A DNA stretch of 64,000 bases from Naegleria lovaniensis (GCF_003324165.1 NW_025407880.1:1-64000); one strand, 5' to 3'; positions 29,246 through 40,070 are shown, counted from the stretch's first letter. The notes: generated from the letters alone by a model not told the origin. Translations and numbers: made by a program.

Positions 29246-30382
29246 GATAAACGTCTTATTTTTGACCGCACTTATTTTCTGATTACTCATGCGGTATACC
29301 TGCTTCCTTCTGCTCCTAGGTTACTTCAAGAAGATCTGACAGAAAAAATGTGTGAATTCAAAGATTCCCCTGTTGTTCAATTAATATTACACGATACTTT
29401 AACTTTCAAAGATGTGAATATAAACGTTCACGATGATAGTAGGTGCTATCATCCGTTGAATGAATTATTTCAAAAATTGAAAGCTCGGATGATGAAAGCC
29501 ATTCATCGGAGCAAGACAGCCTTTTCAATGAATTTCCAGTACATTCAAAAGATACCACTCTCAACCTCTCATGGTATTTACTATCGGGCTGATCAAGTAG
29601 AAATATCATACCATCATGAGTGTATTTTGGTAAGCCTTTTGGATCGGACCGAGGGTCTACGTGGTTTTATATTACGGAACAGTGCCATTCAAGTCTTTGA
29701 TTTAAATACGAGAGAATTTAAAACAATGATTAAATTTCCAACTCTGGATGCTCTTTGTTTTAAAATTGAAGAGAATGATGAGTTGGGCGGTGATGCATGG
29801 TTGGTGTGTTGGCCGAACTCGAGTTTGTTCAAGTGCGATTTATCGAAATTACTTTTGGAGAAGAAGGAAGAACGTCAATTTGAGAATTCATCTGAATATT
29901 GTATTTGGGAAAAGCAAGTTGGTTTCTCCATTATAGGTATTTCACTTGTAAGATCACAACATCAATGTTATGTCTTTGGTGGAAATACTGTTCAAGTGTT
30001 GAATTTGACATCAGGAGATTGCATGAGACAATTCCAAATGGAAGTCTCGCCGCAATGGATGATATTTGATGATAGTACTTGCATGTGGATTGTTGCAGAT
30101 GGTTCTTATTCAGTAAATATTTATCAATTCCATAACGATGGAAATACATGGAATAGATTAACAACATTAACTCGTGATCTCAAAACGACCATGTTGATGG
30201 TTGATTCTGTATCAAAGAATATCATGACGATGAACAGTTATGGAACCATAGAAATTACCACAATGGATGGAAATATGATAAAATCGCACTCATTGAGAAA
30301 ACGAACGTTTGGAATGAATATTAACGAAATCACTGGAGAATTATTAGTCAGTCATAATGGTGGTATTGACATTTTCAAATAA
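29156..30382 (+). CDS. Beta-propeller-like hypothetical protein with transposon-encoded N-terminus
   Basis: The open frame crosses the right transposon boundary at 29320. The first in-frame ATG (29156) lies in the element and gives 408 aa. The first ATG beyond the boundary is at 29348 and gives 344 aa. The host-derived part contains repeated short beta-strand units such as GFILRNSAIQVFDLNTREF, QCYVFGGNTVQVLNLTSGD and MWIVADGSYSVNIYQF, as in NHL or WD-like propellers. It has no F-box or other N-terminal domain, although Naegleria propeller proteins of this type often carry one, so the gene may have lost its 5' part to the insertion. The transposon-derived leader repeats QYFN because it is translated subterminal repeat. 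Function unknown. Confidence 0.55.
   Translation: MVNIHQYFNQGYSPSVFVQQYFNRRYFSMVDKRLIFDRTYFLITHAVYLLPSAPRLLQEDLTEKMCEFKDSPVVQLILHDTLTFKDVNINVHDDSRCYHPLNELFQKLKARMMKAIHRSKTAFSMNFQYIQKIPLSTSHGIYYRADQVEISYHHECILVSLLDRTEGLRGFILRNSAIQVFDLNTREFKTMIKFPTLDALCFKIEENDELGGDAWLVCWPNSSLFKCDLSKLLLEKKEERQFENSSEYCIWEKQVGFSIIGISLVRSQHQCYVFGGNTVQVLNLTSGDCMRQFQMEVSPQWMIFDDSTCMWIVADGSYSVNIYQFHNDGNTWNRLTTLTRDLKTTMLMVDSVSKNIMTMNSYGTIEITTMDGNMIKSHSLRKRTFGMNINEITGELLVSHNGGIDIFK
29309..29320 (-). repeat. Right terminal inverted repeat of the 4.4-kb transposon
   Basis: TCTGCTCCTAGG, the exact reverse complement of the left end. Confidence 0.8.
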
Positions 30383-30422
30383 TACTTGTTGGAAATAACA
30401 AGTTTCAATTTATCGACACTAA

Positions 30423-30815
30423 TCAGACTCTATGAAAAAGTCTCCAAGATTCACTACAATGTGAGGACAGAACAATCATGTCACCAGCCAAATCAACATT
30501 GTCATCATCCACTAGAGGTGGTAGATCATCGTACAAATTCAACTCTTCTTCCACAAGTGGTAGTGATGGTAGATCATCGACCTCCTCATAAGAGTCATTG
30601 ACAATGGCTGTAATGTCACCAACACTTTCATCATCCCAATATGTATCGCTCTCAGAAGAATCACAATCATCCTCAAGGAGTGGCATTGGATCATCATCCT
30701 CGTCATAAAAATCATCCTCCACAAGTGGTGGCGGTGGATCATCATGATGAACAGGTGCAAAATACTCACGAAGAACCTCGTGATTGCTCAAATAGCAACG
30801 GCTTGTGGCAGTCAT
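30423..30815 (-). CDS. Small acidic hypothetical protein
   Basis: A 130-aa protein from the ATG at 30815; an A-run context and a plausible start MTATSRCYLSNHEVL. From residue 20 it is dominated by Asp/Glu/Pro/Leu segments of the form PPLVEDDFYDEDDD and LPLVEEE. No domain is recognised. It is convergent with the propeller gene, leaving only 40 bp. The repetitive acidic coding could also be a fragment of a larger protein. Confidence 0.4.
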   Translation of the reverse strand: MTATSRCYLSNHEVLREYFAPVHHDDPPPPLVEDDFYDEDDDPMPLLEDDCDSSESDTYWDDESVGDITAIVNDSYEEVDDLPSLPLVEEELNLYDDLPPLVDDDNVDLAGDMIVLSSHCSESWRLFHRV

Positions 30816-31179
30816 TTTTGTTTTTTTCACTAAGAGCAAAGTTGTTTATTTGCTAAATGGGGATGTGGACTCAAGCTTTTTCCAAAATTTTTTGACAGTT
30901 TGCAGTTTTTTTCAACAGCCCTCCATTCAAAATATTCTTTATTTTATGAGATTGCGCACAATTTCACCAAGTCACACCTGTTTAAACCTGACTCGCCCAC
31001 CCTAAATCAAACCGAACCGAAATCATTTTCAGCATTGAGCGGACTGGTCACAACCATGACGAAGAACCAGTATCCAAGCATTTAAGTAGGAGGTATTTTT
31101 ATGTCGTTAGCACCATCAATACTGATTTGCCTTAGAAAACAGTTTAATATTAAGAAACCAAGAACGACATGATCACGAT
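30816..31179. other. Intergenic region
   Basis: Shared upstream region of the acidic protein and the kinase-like gene. Overlapping short open frames of under 75 codons show nothing recognisable. Confidence 0.4.
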
Positions 31180-33713
31180 ATGGATGATACGGATGAACAA
31201 TTACCACCTTCCTCTCCATTCATGGAACCCCAAACAAAGAAGATGAAGAAATTTGTTTCAATGGAAAGTCCCGAATTTTTAAAGCTTCAACCAAGTATAT
31301 CCCAACACAATGAAACAGCATTCATCTTTGCAACGGAAGAACAACAAGGTATTTTTGAGAGCCTAATCACTATTGAGGTGAGTTTATTTTTCTCAATTCT
31401 TAATTCTTCCAATGACATGATGATGGTTGAATCGAATAGAGGGATCCTTTCATCATCACCAATGAACAGATGCACGAACAAATTGCCACTGGGTTACGAG
31501 AACAGCACAGCATGATATCTAACGAAGAGCTTGACTGTGCCTGGTGGTCCTACCAGTCCGTTGTTTTTGAGATCAATAAGATACTTTGTCAAAGCGAGGA
31601 TGAAGCTGTTGCTTCGATAACTACGAGTCTCAATAGCTTGAAACGTCATAGAATCCACACACCATATGATTTATTTTTGATATCCCAGAAATCTCTACCT
31701 CCCAATGCATGGGAATCTACATTCATGCGAATGGTCAATCATTTGTTGGACTATCAATTTAAATTTAGAAAAAACATTATTTTCCGAACGTAAGTAATAA
31801 TACTTTTATTTACACTTTTGGAACTCCTTTGTTAAAGACAAGAAGTGGTTCAACCTGTTGAGCGTTCAAAGGTGGAAGGAACAAAGTTAGAAACAAAGTT
31901 GTGTTCTGTCTCTTTTGCTCAATTAGAGAATGCGATGGGAGCATCTTCATTGGTGTTTTTGAAATGTGAAGGACAGAGAGCAGAGAATTTGAAACATAAA
32001 GACCATTTTGAGTTAACAACAATGGACGGTATTGCTACGTTTACAACTTTTATTGAGATCATGTGTGAGCATGTATATGAATGCAAACAACAACTAGCAA
32101 AAGAAGTTAAAGGAGAGAAGGTTTCTTCATCTAGTACATTACCAATCCGATCCAAGCCTCTTTCACTTGAAGGCACGTTAAAAAGCATGAACATGGGATT
32201 TGGAAGAAATCGTCCTGTCTACAATCCAATTGAAGATGTATTTGATTCCATAGATGAAGGAGTGACAAGCCTTGTAGAGACCCTCTCTCCTCTCTTTAAG
32301 GTAAATGTTGAGGTACAACACACATCTGTACCCAATGATTGCATCTCTGTGTTTGCTTTCAAGAAAGGTGATCCATTTGTTTGGATCAAGTCACTGAGAG
32401 AACCATCTTGCTTTGTTGGGGTGTTTTATTGGGGTGATGAAAACTTTTTTTTTAAAGCGTATGCTTGCCCACTCTCCGTGAAATCAAATCAAGAACGTTT
32501 GTTGAGAAAAGTCCTGAATGACCATCGCAGTGACGACCCCAAGAGTCGAAGAGAACTCAAAAAAGAAGGGTCCAACAATAATTTCCAGCCTCAAAACCAA
32601 TCAGCCTCGTCTCTTGACGTTTTCAACAAATTCGCTGAAAATCCAATGAACGAAGCAGCGTGTGCAGTGGAATTGGAGCAAATACTGTCCTTGTCCAACT
32701 TTAAATTCAGTCCGGAGTCAATGAGGTGTGAACGGTCGTGTGTGGGCTTTTATGGTCATGCATTGTCAAGGTTTCATAACACCTCTGTATTCGTCAAAAT
32801 AACTGCATTCAGAGAAGAAAATGAGAAAGTCATGAAGAAGATGGTCCATCTCCAAATTTCCAAGTCGATTTATACCTTCCCAAATGTGGTCAGAATTTAT
32901 GATTTTCAACAAATTCAATCCAATGAAAAATTGGTAAGGGTAGTTTATAATTTAATGAAACAGCACAATAGTGGAGAGTACGAACTGAAGAAACTTGTAC
33001 GGTCCACTCAACCTATTAGCATTACAATTCAAGAACAGTTAATGTCGTTGGATGATGTGATGAATAAGAATTCTATTCGGGAATGGGTTGGAAAAAATTC
33101 CAAATTGTTTTTTATGAATCTCGTGAAGCAATGTTTCGACATTTTGTTTCAGTTGGATGCTTTGAATACAGATATTTCTCTTGGAAATTTAATGATTCGA
33201 TTTGATCAAGATGGATGGAAACGAGCTGTCAACAAAGAGGAAAAGATGGCCTGTTTCATCCTTGTTGTTATCGATTTCAACTCCTCATTGTTATTGAGAG
33301 AACGTGACGTTAATTCCATTCAATCCTCTGAAAATATGTATCGAGAAGTTATTCTCGATCAATCTGTGGATTATGTTTATAAATATCCATATTCTGATCC
33401 CAGTTTTGAAATGAAAGAAGTTGATATTTATTCAATGGCTGTGGTCATTGTGAATTATTTATACCACATTACATATGGAAAATCATTTAAATCAAAAGTG
33501 AAAGAACATTTAGAGTCATGTGAACAATATCGAATTGAAATGATAGATTTTTTAATCGAACTCAACCACCTGCTTGATCCAGATTGTGTCAAGCTCGTTG
33601 AATTATTGAAATACATGTTGGGAACAACTGAAGAAAGGCCATCATTGGAAAATATTAAGGCCACGCTTCAAAAGATGGAATTCCTTGGTTTTAACAACTT
33701 CGAAACACCATGA
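31180..33713 (+). CDS. Divergent protein kinase-like protein (three exons)
   Basis: Exons 31180-31377, 31440-31789 and 31838-33713 join in frame to 807 aa; the introns are 62 and 48 bp. Residues about 1-400 have no recognised domain. The C-terminal third has a kinase-like core. A catalytic-loop equivalent reads ALNTDISLGNLMI (about residue 625), keeping the Asp and Asn of the usual HRDxxxxN. Then comes VVIDFNSSLLL (about 660), where DFN replaces DFG. EMKEVDIYSMAVVIVNYLY follows, equivalent to the DVWSxGV helix. An APE motif and a Gly-rich loop are not obvious. The layout resembles the divergent FunK1-like kinases of fungi. Activity is uncertain; substrate and partners are unknown. Confidence 0.6.
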
Positions 33714-34058
33714 AGTGCTGAACATACAAGCTAACCCTTAAGAAACATTTCAAAAGAGCTCGAGTCTAGAAACTCATACGGAACAAGTTGAAAACTCTAG
33801 ACTGGCTGCCAGTTCCAGAAAGGCTCTGTTGATAATTCAGCAATTTGTTTTTTTTTGATTCCATCTCATTAACGTCTCCTTTTATACTGTGTCTCATGTA
33901 CCAAAACAACGCGCATTAATGCTTGACTCACTTCTTGGGGGGAGTACACATATTTCATGATCTTCTGCATGAATGATGTTCAAGAGCTGATTATAAATTT
34001 TTAAAACACAAGTAAGGGAGCATTAGTTTCAAAAGATTCAACTTTTACAAACAAAAAA
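33714..34058. other. Intergenic region
   Basis: 3' flank of the kinase-like gene and 5' flank of the next gene, with an A-run directly before the ATG at 34059. Nothing else seen. Confidence 0.4.
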
Positions 34059-35621
34059 ATGACTCAATCTCACTCACAGAGTTTTCTCCCCCAGACGTGT
34101 CATCCATTGAAAATTGCCAAATTCGTTACTACTTCTAATCGGAAGGAATGGAAAGTTTATGAAAATCGTTGGGAAGCGTTACAATATGAAGAGAAGAATA
34201 ACAATTCCGAATCGGAAGAATGGATATCCATACTTTCAAAAATCATTCCATCGGAACAGTATCTATTTCATCATCATCAGGATCATGTGGGTTCTTCTTC
34301 TTCTCAAGAAGATCATTCTTTGGGTTTAAAAATTGGAACGTTTAACGTCATGTTTAATTTAGTACCGTTTTTTATCAAACCTATCATTCGGTCGAGACAA
34401 CGTTTCGCACACACTGTTCAATTATTGAAACAAGAAAATTTTGATATTTTGGTGTTGAATGAAGTGACTGGAGATTTTTTGAAAGTGTTGCAACAAGATG
34501 AATTTTTCAAAACTAATTACTATTTTAGTGATATTTTTCAAGTTGAAAATGATCAACAATTTCAGAACAAGTTGAAAACGAGTGATACTTTGAATGAATC
34601 ATTGGGAAGAAAGATGGGAAATTTAATTCTCTCGAAATATGCTCCTGATTACATGTATATGGAATTGAAAATCCATGAAAGTCGTCCCGTCATTTATGCC
34701 TTCTTTTCACATGCTCCCAAAACGCATCCATCCAATAGTACTTCAAGTATCAATCTGTCTCCAACTTCACAATTGTGTGTGATTGGAGTGCACACAACTG
34801 CCACGACAGAATTTGCACAAAAACGACGACATGAATTATTGGCCATTGCTTCTCATCCATTGCTACAAAGAGCTATTCACAATGATGACCAAGTTTCCAA
34901 TCATGATTCCAAGAATAGCTCTAAATTGGATGTTATTTTAATGGGCGATTTAAATTTACATGATGAAAAGGAAGATGTTGTCATTTCTGACATGAATTTT
35001 ATTGATGCTTGGAGTGAAACACGTACTTCGAAAGGTTACACATTTGATTCGAGTGTGAATGATTTGGTACGATGGATGTTTTATGGAATGGAAATTCGAA
35101 GAATGAGATTGGATCGTATTTTAATACACAGATCAAGTTTGTGTGTACCGGCTTGCAAGGTCAAAATATTTGCTAATCGTCCGTTACGGGAGTTGTTACT
35201 TAATAATACGGAAAGGAATGTTCAACCAAAAGCTTTATTGAATCATAATTACAACAATATTCAACATCACCAGACAAAGTGGAAAGTACCGTTATGGTGG
35301 AAGATAATTAGGTTCTGTTTAACCACTTCCACCTTAATGAAGGTAGACTCTGGGTATGATTACTTGTTTGCTTCGGATCATTTTGGATTGAAAATGAGAA
35401 TTGTTCGATGTGATCATGAGCATGAGGGAAATGAGTTGAAACGACAAGTATTGGCAAGCCAAAACAATTATTGTGATTTTGATGAAACCAGTGGAGTGGA
35501 TGAAAATGATCATGACGGAATGGAGAATGGAGCGCCTTTTTCAAATCATCGGTCTCGAGTGGTTGTGGCAAGCCTCATCCTTTTGGGGTTGGCCTTGTTG
35601 CTTGTGAAATGTATCTTGTAA
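34059..35621 (+). CDS. TDP2-like phosphodiesterase with C-terminal membrane anchor
   Basis: This single-exon 520-aa protein belongs to the endonuclease/exonuclease/phosphatase superfamily. Motifs in order are IGTFNVMFN (about 94), VLNEVTGDF (catalytic Glu, about 131), LMGDLNLHDE (about 294), RLDRILIHR (about 350) and ASDHFGL (catalytic His, about 440). The spacing and the GDLNLxD-DAW-YTFDS-RLDRI series are closest to TDP2, which removes tyrosine adducts from 5' DNA ends. Unlike TDP2 it ends in a hydrophobic helix (VVVASLILLGLALLLVKCIL), so a tail-anchored membrane enzyme is likely. That would also suit a phospholipase or sphingomyelinase role. A 90-residue N-terminal extension is unique. Confidence 0.68.
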   Translation: MTQSHSQSFLPQTCHPLKIAKFVTTSNRKEWKVYENRWEALQYEEKNNNSESEEWISILSKIIPSEQYLFHHHQDHVGSSSSQEDHSLGLKIGTFNVMFNLVPFFIKPIIRSRQRFAHTVQLLKQENFDILVLNEVTGDFLKVLQQDEFFKTNYYFSDIFQVENDQQFQNKLKTSDTLNESLGRKMGNLILSKYAPDYMYMELKIHESRPVIYAFFSHAPKTHPSNSTSSINLSPTSQLCVIGVHTTATTEFAQKRRHELLAIASHPLLQRAIHNDDQVSNHDSKNSSKLDVILMGDLNLHDEKEDVVISDMNFIDAWSETRTSKGYTFDSSVNDLVRWMFYGMEIRRMRLDRILIHRSSLCVPACKVKIFANRPLRELLLNNTERNVQPKALLNHNYNNIQHHQTKWKVPLWWKIIRFCLTTSTLMKVDSGYDYLFASDHFGLKMRIVRCDHEHEGNELKRQVLASQNNYCDFDETSGVDENDHDGMENGAPFSNHRSRVVVASLILLGLALLLVKCIL

Positions 35622-35680
35622 AGTGCAATGCAATTTATTAGATTGACTTTGTTCTTGTGAATTAATTTCAAAAATAAATT

Positions 35681-36679
35681 TTACTGTCCAAGTTGGAACA
35701 CACCACAATCATGCTCAATCTCAACAAGATTTACAAGTGAAGATTGAACTCCACACAATTCTTTTGCTTCACGTTGACTTGTGAAATTTCCTCTGAGATC
35801 TAATCGTGTCAAGTTCATTAGATTTGTTGTTTTTTTCAACAATGCCAAAGTCTCATAATTGAAATGTACATTTTGTAATTTCAAAATTCTCAAATTGGTC
35901 CACTTTTCAGGATTACTGTTTGCAATTATTTCAATCGCATGATTGATATTGGAATTGGAGGAGAGGTCCAAACTTGTCAATGACTGACCCACCGCTGAAA
36001 ATAACAATTCATAATTCATTTTGTTTCCGCTCACATCCAATTCTTGCACGTGCTCTAATAATGGTTTTTTCATTAGAGGTGTATAGTTTCGTGACGATAA
36101 CTGTGTTTGACGCAAATGTAAATATTTCAAAGTGTGACCTAATACTTGAAATATTCTTGCAGCCGTGTCCCAACTCAGATAACAATGATTTAAATTCAAG
36201 TAGGTCAGATGTTTTAACTGAGCTTTCAACAATGCCTCTCTCCCATATGTACTAACATGATTATTAAATAATGTAGGTTTGCATGATAAATCCAATATTG
36301 TTAATTCGGGAAAAAAACAAAAGAAATCGGACTTGTCATCTTTGAGATGCTCATCATTCAAACCGCCCATACACAATTCACGAATATTTTTGAAATATCC
36401 TTGTTGGCAACACTTGTAGAAGGCTAGAAATCGAGATGATCGTTGTTTCAAATCCACACCATCTAGTTTTTTAATAAATCCCAAATGAGGTTCAACAACA
36501 ACAGTATCGGAATGGTGTTCTGTTGTAGAAATAATATTTAATTGTTTCCCTATAATGATATCATTCCAGTCATGACACACCTTCCTCACATTTGCAAATA
36601 ACCACAGGTCATCCAAAAATTGAAAGATATGAAACGCAAGGATCTCAAGAGGCAACTCTCGTAGTGAGAGATTGTTCAT
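35681..36679 (-). CDS. F-box/LRR protein
   Basis: A 332-aa protein. An F-box occupies residues about 5-45 (LRELPLEILAFHIFQFL then NVRKVCHDWNDII), the Skp1-binding module of SCF ubiquitin ligases. It is followed by leucine-rich repeats of the ribonuclease-inhibitor type (LTYLNLNHCYLSWD, TSLDLSSNSNINH, LRILKLQNVHFN, LTRLDLRGNF) for substrate recognition. No intron. A related F-box/LRR gene lies at 40266-41744 on the other side of the RCC1-BTB gene, in the opposite direction. The substrate is unknown. Confidence 0.8.
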   Translation of the reverse strand: MNNLSLRELPLEILAFHIFQFLDDLWLFANVRKVCHDWNDIIIGKQLNIISTTEHHSDTVVVEPHLGFIKKLDGVDLKQRSSRFLAFYKCCQQGYFKNIRELCMGGLNDEHLKDDKSDFFCFFPELTILDLSCKPTLFNNHVSTYGREALLKAQLKHLTYLNLNHCYLSWDTAARIFQVLGHTLKYLHLRQTQLSSRNYTPLMKKPLLEHVQELDVSGNKMNYELLFSAVGQSLTSLDLSSNSNINHAIEIIANSNPEKWTNLRILKLQNVHFNYETLALLKKTTNLMNLTRLDLRGNFTSQREAKELCGVQSSLVNLVEIEHDCGVFQLGQ

Positions 36680-36800
36680 TTTTTTTTGAATGCAATTTCA
36701 AAATGTTTTTGCAAAATTTGAAATATTAAATTGCTGCAGAACAGAATATGGTTGTCGAACCAACCAATCATCATGTTGTTTATGTGGACAATATCTATTG

Positions 36801-39800
36801 TTAATTCTGTAACACTGTTGGAGCGGTTTGTTGTTGGAGCGTCTGCAGTTGTTGTTGAAGTTGATTCGCACGCTTTGTGAAGAATTTCAAGTAGGCCTGT
36901 GTGACTTTGATATATCTGTCATAGGACATGTATTCCATGATTTGCTGTTTGGAATATTTCTCATTGATAGATGGCCAATATTTGATTAAGGATTGAACGC
37001 ATGCCTTCCTGAGAAAATGATATGGAGAGGAACGGTCGAGGAAGAATGATTTTTGGAATTCTAACACATTTTGCTCGTTCAGTCCATCCACAATAATTTC
37101 TTGACATTTCACACTAATGGGATTGTTGATATCCATTGAATAGAAATTCCATCGAGTCAAGAAGCTAATAGCATTGTTCTTGGAAAGCTCAACTTTGTCC
37201 GTGTACAGATATCGAATAAATTCCTCTTGGGCACGAATCTCATTTTCATCAGCATCTAAGCCAAATAAACAAATTGTCATCATTGCATAAAGATCAAAAG
37301 TGGATGCGTTGTGATAAACATTGAAGGCATGCATTTTCATGGTACTTACATTCATAAATTTCAACGCGTCGAGAGTCCATATCTCCCATTCCAGATGTGA
37401 ATTTAAGCTTGAAAAAGTCGCATTTCACAGCAAGGATAGCCTTGTGAGCATACAATACTCTGGTACCTTCCTTGTTGAGTAATAGAGTAACATCTCCCAT
37501 GGTTCCTTTTGATTGTTGAGCCTTGTTAAATAATTGCTCTAAATTTGTAGAAAATGATGAGGGTGGAACTGAAATATCGCTCGAACCAAGACAGTGATAA
37601 TTCTCTCCAAATGCCAGAGTCTCTATTAAGGCTTCCTTGGAGAGCTGGCTAAAGTTAGCAATTTCGTTAATAGTATAGGTCTTCTCGATTTTTCGGATTA
37701 ATGCAATACAGTGTCTATACAAGTTGATGATTAATGGATGTTTTTTGAGAACCTGGAGAGTCTCCAACACGTTGACCACTGTGGTATTGGTGATGGAGGA
37801 AAGAATCTTTTGTAAAATTAATTTGATAAATCGAGTGGTGTTTGAGGCGTCCTGAGAGGATGAAGAAAAGTCTAGACCACTATTTTCTGTAATCCACTGT
37901 ATAATTTTGAGGTCTTCCTGTATTGAGGTTGGATCTCTGTCGTCTACCACATCTGTACAGATATATGTTAAAAGTTTTAGAATGGAATTGCTTGAAAGGG
38001 TAGCAATAGGTGATAAATCAATGACTTTCATGGTTTGATCTTGACCTCCAGATTTTCGCTTTTTGGTAGGAGGCTCTGTAGAGCTTGAACTGCATTCTTC
38101 TTCGGTGACCTCCTTTGAATACTTTTCTAGGAGTGGAAAACGTATTAAAACAAAGTCGTAGAGAATGGGGAATTTCTTTCCATCGCTACAAATAATGAAT
38201 GAATCAAGAAGAGGAGCCAAATTCGAGTCGTCAAAGTTTAACATCTTTCCGAAAGTGTCATCGTAAATAGCTTCATTGTACTCTCTATCTTCGGCCTCCA
38301 CCATTAAGGTATCCCTGCCACAATAAACAGCCTTGACACGATGTTTGAACGTACGCGTAAATTTGTCAACTCGCTGACCTTCTCCAGTCCCCAGTTGACC
38401 ACACTTGTTAGATCCTGTCAAGAACATTTCCATCTTGTCTGTGATGGCGATTGAATAATACGAGTAGCAATAAAGCTCCTGAACAAAATGATGACTGAGA
38501 GAAGAGGCCGAAATGGGAATGTGTGTAAAAGTAAAAAGTCTTGGTGTTGGCTCTCCACATGACAACTGTCCGTCACCATTTCTACCACAAATATAAATTT
38601 TTCCACTCAGAGTCAAAAAAGCAGAGTGATGGAAGCCACATCTTATTTGCTTAATGGTCTCGTTGAGGGGAGTATCGATTTTGACAGGGCTATTCACGCT
38701 TTGCCGTCCTAGTAGTTGTGGATCAAAGCCAAGCTGCCCATTCACGCTCGTACCAGAGCCATATAGGTCTCCTGAAGCAGTTAAAAAGAGCGAATGAAAT
38801 TCTCCACACTCTATCTGTGTAATATTAAGTCTTGAAAAGTTTGTTTTGAGTGGTTTGAATGATTTGACTTGGAGAGTATCCACTCCAAGGCCACACTGAC
38901 CTCTTGAATTGTCTCCACATGAATACACTCCGTCAGTGGTTTTAATAAATGTAAATTCTGACCCACACGAAGCAAATAAAACTTTTCCAGAAAATTGAGC
39001 AATAAGACGAGTGGGAGAAGGGTAAATGTTTGCTGATGGAAGCGACATTTGTCCAGATTTGTTTTTTCCACATACCCACACATTGTCACTGGGTTGATCT
39101 GTAATGAACATGGTATGGTATCGGCCACATTTCACATCTCGAATTAATTCTTTGGGTATTCCATTCATGCTCGATTCTACCATTTTGAAAATTGGAAATA
39201 CTTTTGTTAGGTTTCCCTAATGTAGGACGGCATAGTAATAATATCCACAAGCCATGATTTTAATGTTGGATTATTAATCAAATTATACAAGGCAACGTAT
39301 GAATGTGTCCAGGTTTAGAAATTAGAGTAAAATAATCGGCCAAAATATTTACGGAATTAATGGATTTTGAATAAATACGGCTCCATCACTGCTTGATTCA
39401 GTATTGTTGAATAACTTACCATTGCAAGCTGACCATAATTATTCTTTCCACATGCATAGATTTGATTGTCTTTCGTGACAACCACAGTATGATAATGTCC
39501 ACAAGCCATGATTTTAATGTTGGATGGTACAATGGCAGGGTTGTTCATTCTTGTAAAGGATGTAATCTTTGAACTATCAGAAACAGCGTTTCCAATTCCA
39601 AGCATACCAAATGCATTACTACCAGTTACATAGAATGACGAAGAATCCTCGTTGGAACCTGTAGTAGCATTAGTACTAGAATTACTGCTGCTTGCTTTTG
39701 TAAATGTAAGTTGCATACTTTCTTCTCCGTACAACTCATCATCGCTGGACTCATCAAACCTCTGCATTTCTTCAAGCTTTCTCTTGGAGGGTGTATAGGG

Positions 39801-40070
39801 GGAGACGGGTTCATCATAGCCTGCATCAAACGATGGGTCCACTGATGATATCAGAAGGTTACTAGCGCTTCTAATAGCTGCGGACTTGCTATTGCAAGTA
39901 CTTTCCGATGATGAGCCTGCTGCTACTTGCTGTGTACTTGATGATTGGACGAATCGGGTGAAGAGATGAGAAGATGGCAGTGATTGGGTCGGGGTTGTTC
40001 GTTGATCATCATCTCCATCATCTTCATCGTCATCCAATAAAACAATTTCCGGTTGTTGTGCGGGAAGCAT
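36801..40070 (-). CDS. RCC1-repeat/BTB-domain protein (three exons)
   Basis: Exons 40070-39420, 39216-37350 and 37255-36801 join in frame to 990 aa. The middle splice yields GQLAM-GNLTKVFPIF, a natural RCC1 repeat. The first 150 residues are acidic and Ser-rich. From about 175 to 480 there are RCC1 blades with the CGHYHT, CGKNNYGQL, CGEFHSLFL and GTSVNGQLGF type motifs. After a spacer with a basic patch (KKRKSGG) comes a BTB domain near the C-terminus (GDVTLLLNKEGTRVLYAHKA to EEFIRYLYTD), ending in a coiled Gln tail. RCC1-BTB proteins act as CUL3 adaptors or trafficking regulators. The first exon may extend upstream beyond the assembly gap at 40255. Confidence 0.8.
39244..39270 (-). repeat. 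Exon relic inside the first RCC1-BTB intron
   Basis: 27 bases here are identical to 39498-39524 of the first exon, encoding the SNIKIMACG part of an RCC1 blade, and similarity fades on both sides. The copy lies in the 203-bp intron 39419-39217 and runs into a stop. It is a decayed partial duplication of the exon. Confidence 0.7.

Larger units (their letters stand above)
24930..29320. mobile_element. Two-gene CMC/CACTA-like DNA transposon (4.4 kb)
   Basis: The element is bounded by CCTAGGAGCAGA at 24930-24941 and its exact reverse complement at 29309-29320. Inside each end are subterminal arrays of a short motif in opposite orientations: AATACTGTCGG-type on the left (24969-25225) and CCGACGGTATT-type on the right (28915-29245). 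The interior holds a transposase-like gene (26219-28831, plus) and a four-exon gene (25380-26082, minus). Their start codons are 136 bp apart, so one promoter region probably serves both. Subterminal repeats, a large transposase and a second protein are the architecture of CACTA/EnSpm elements. The palindromic CCTAGG at both tips leaves the target duplication ambiguous: TA inside CCTAGG, or TT outside. All parts look intact, so it may be autonomous and young. Confidence 0.82.
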
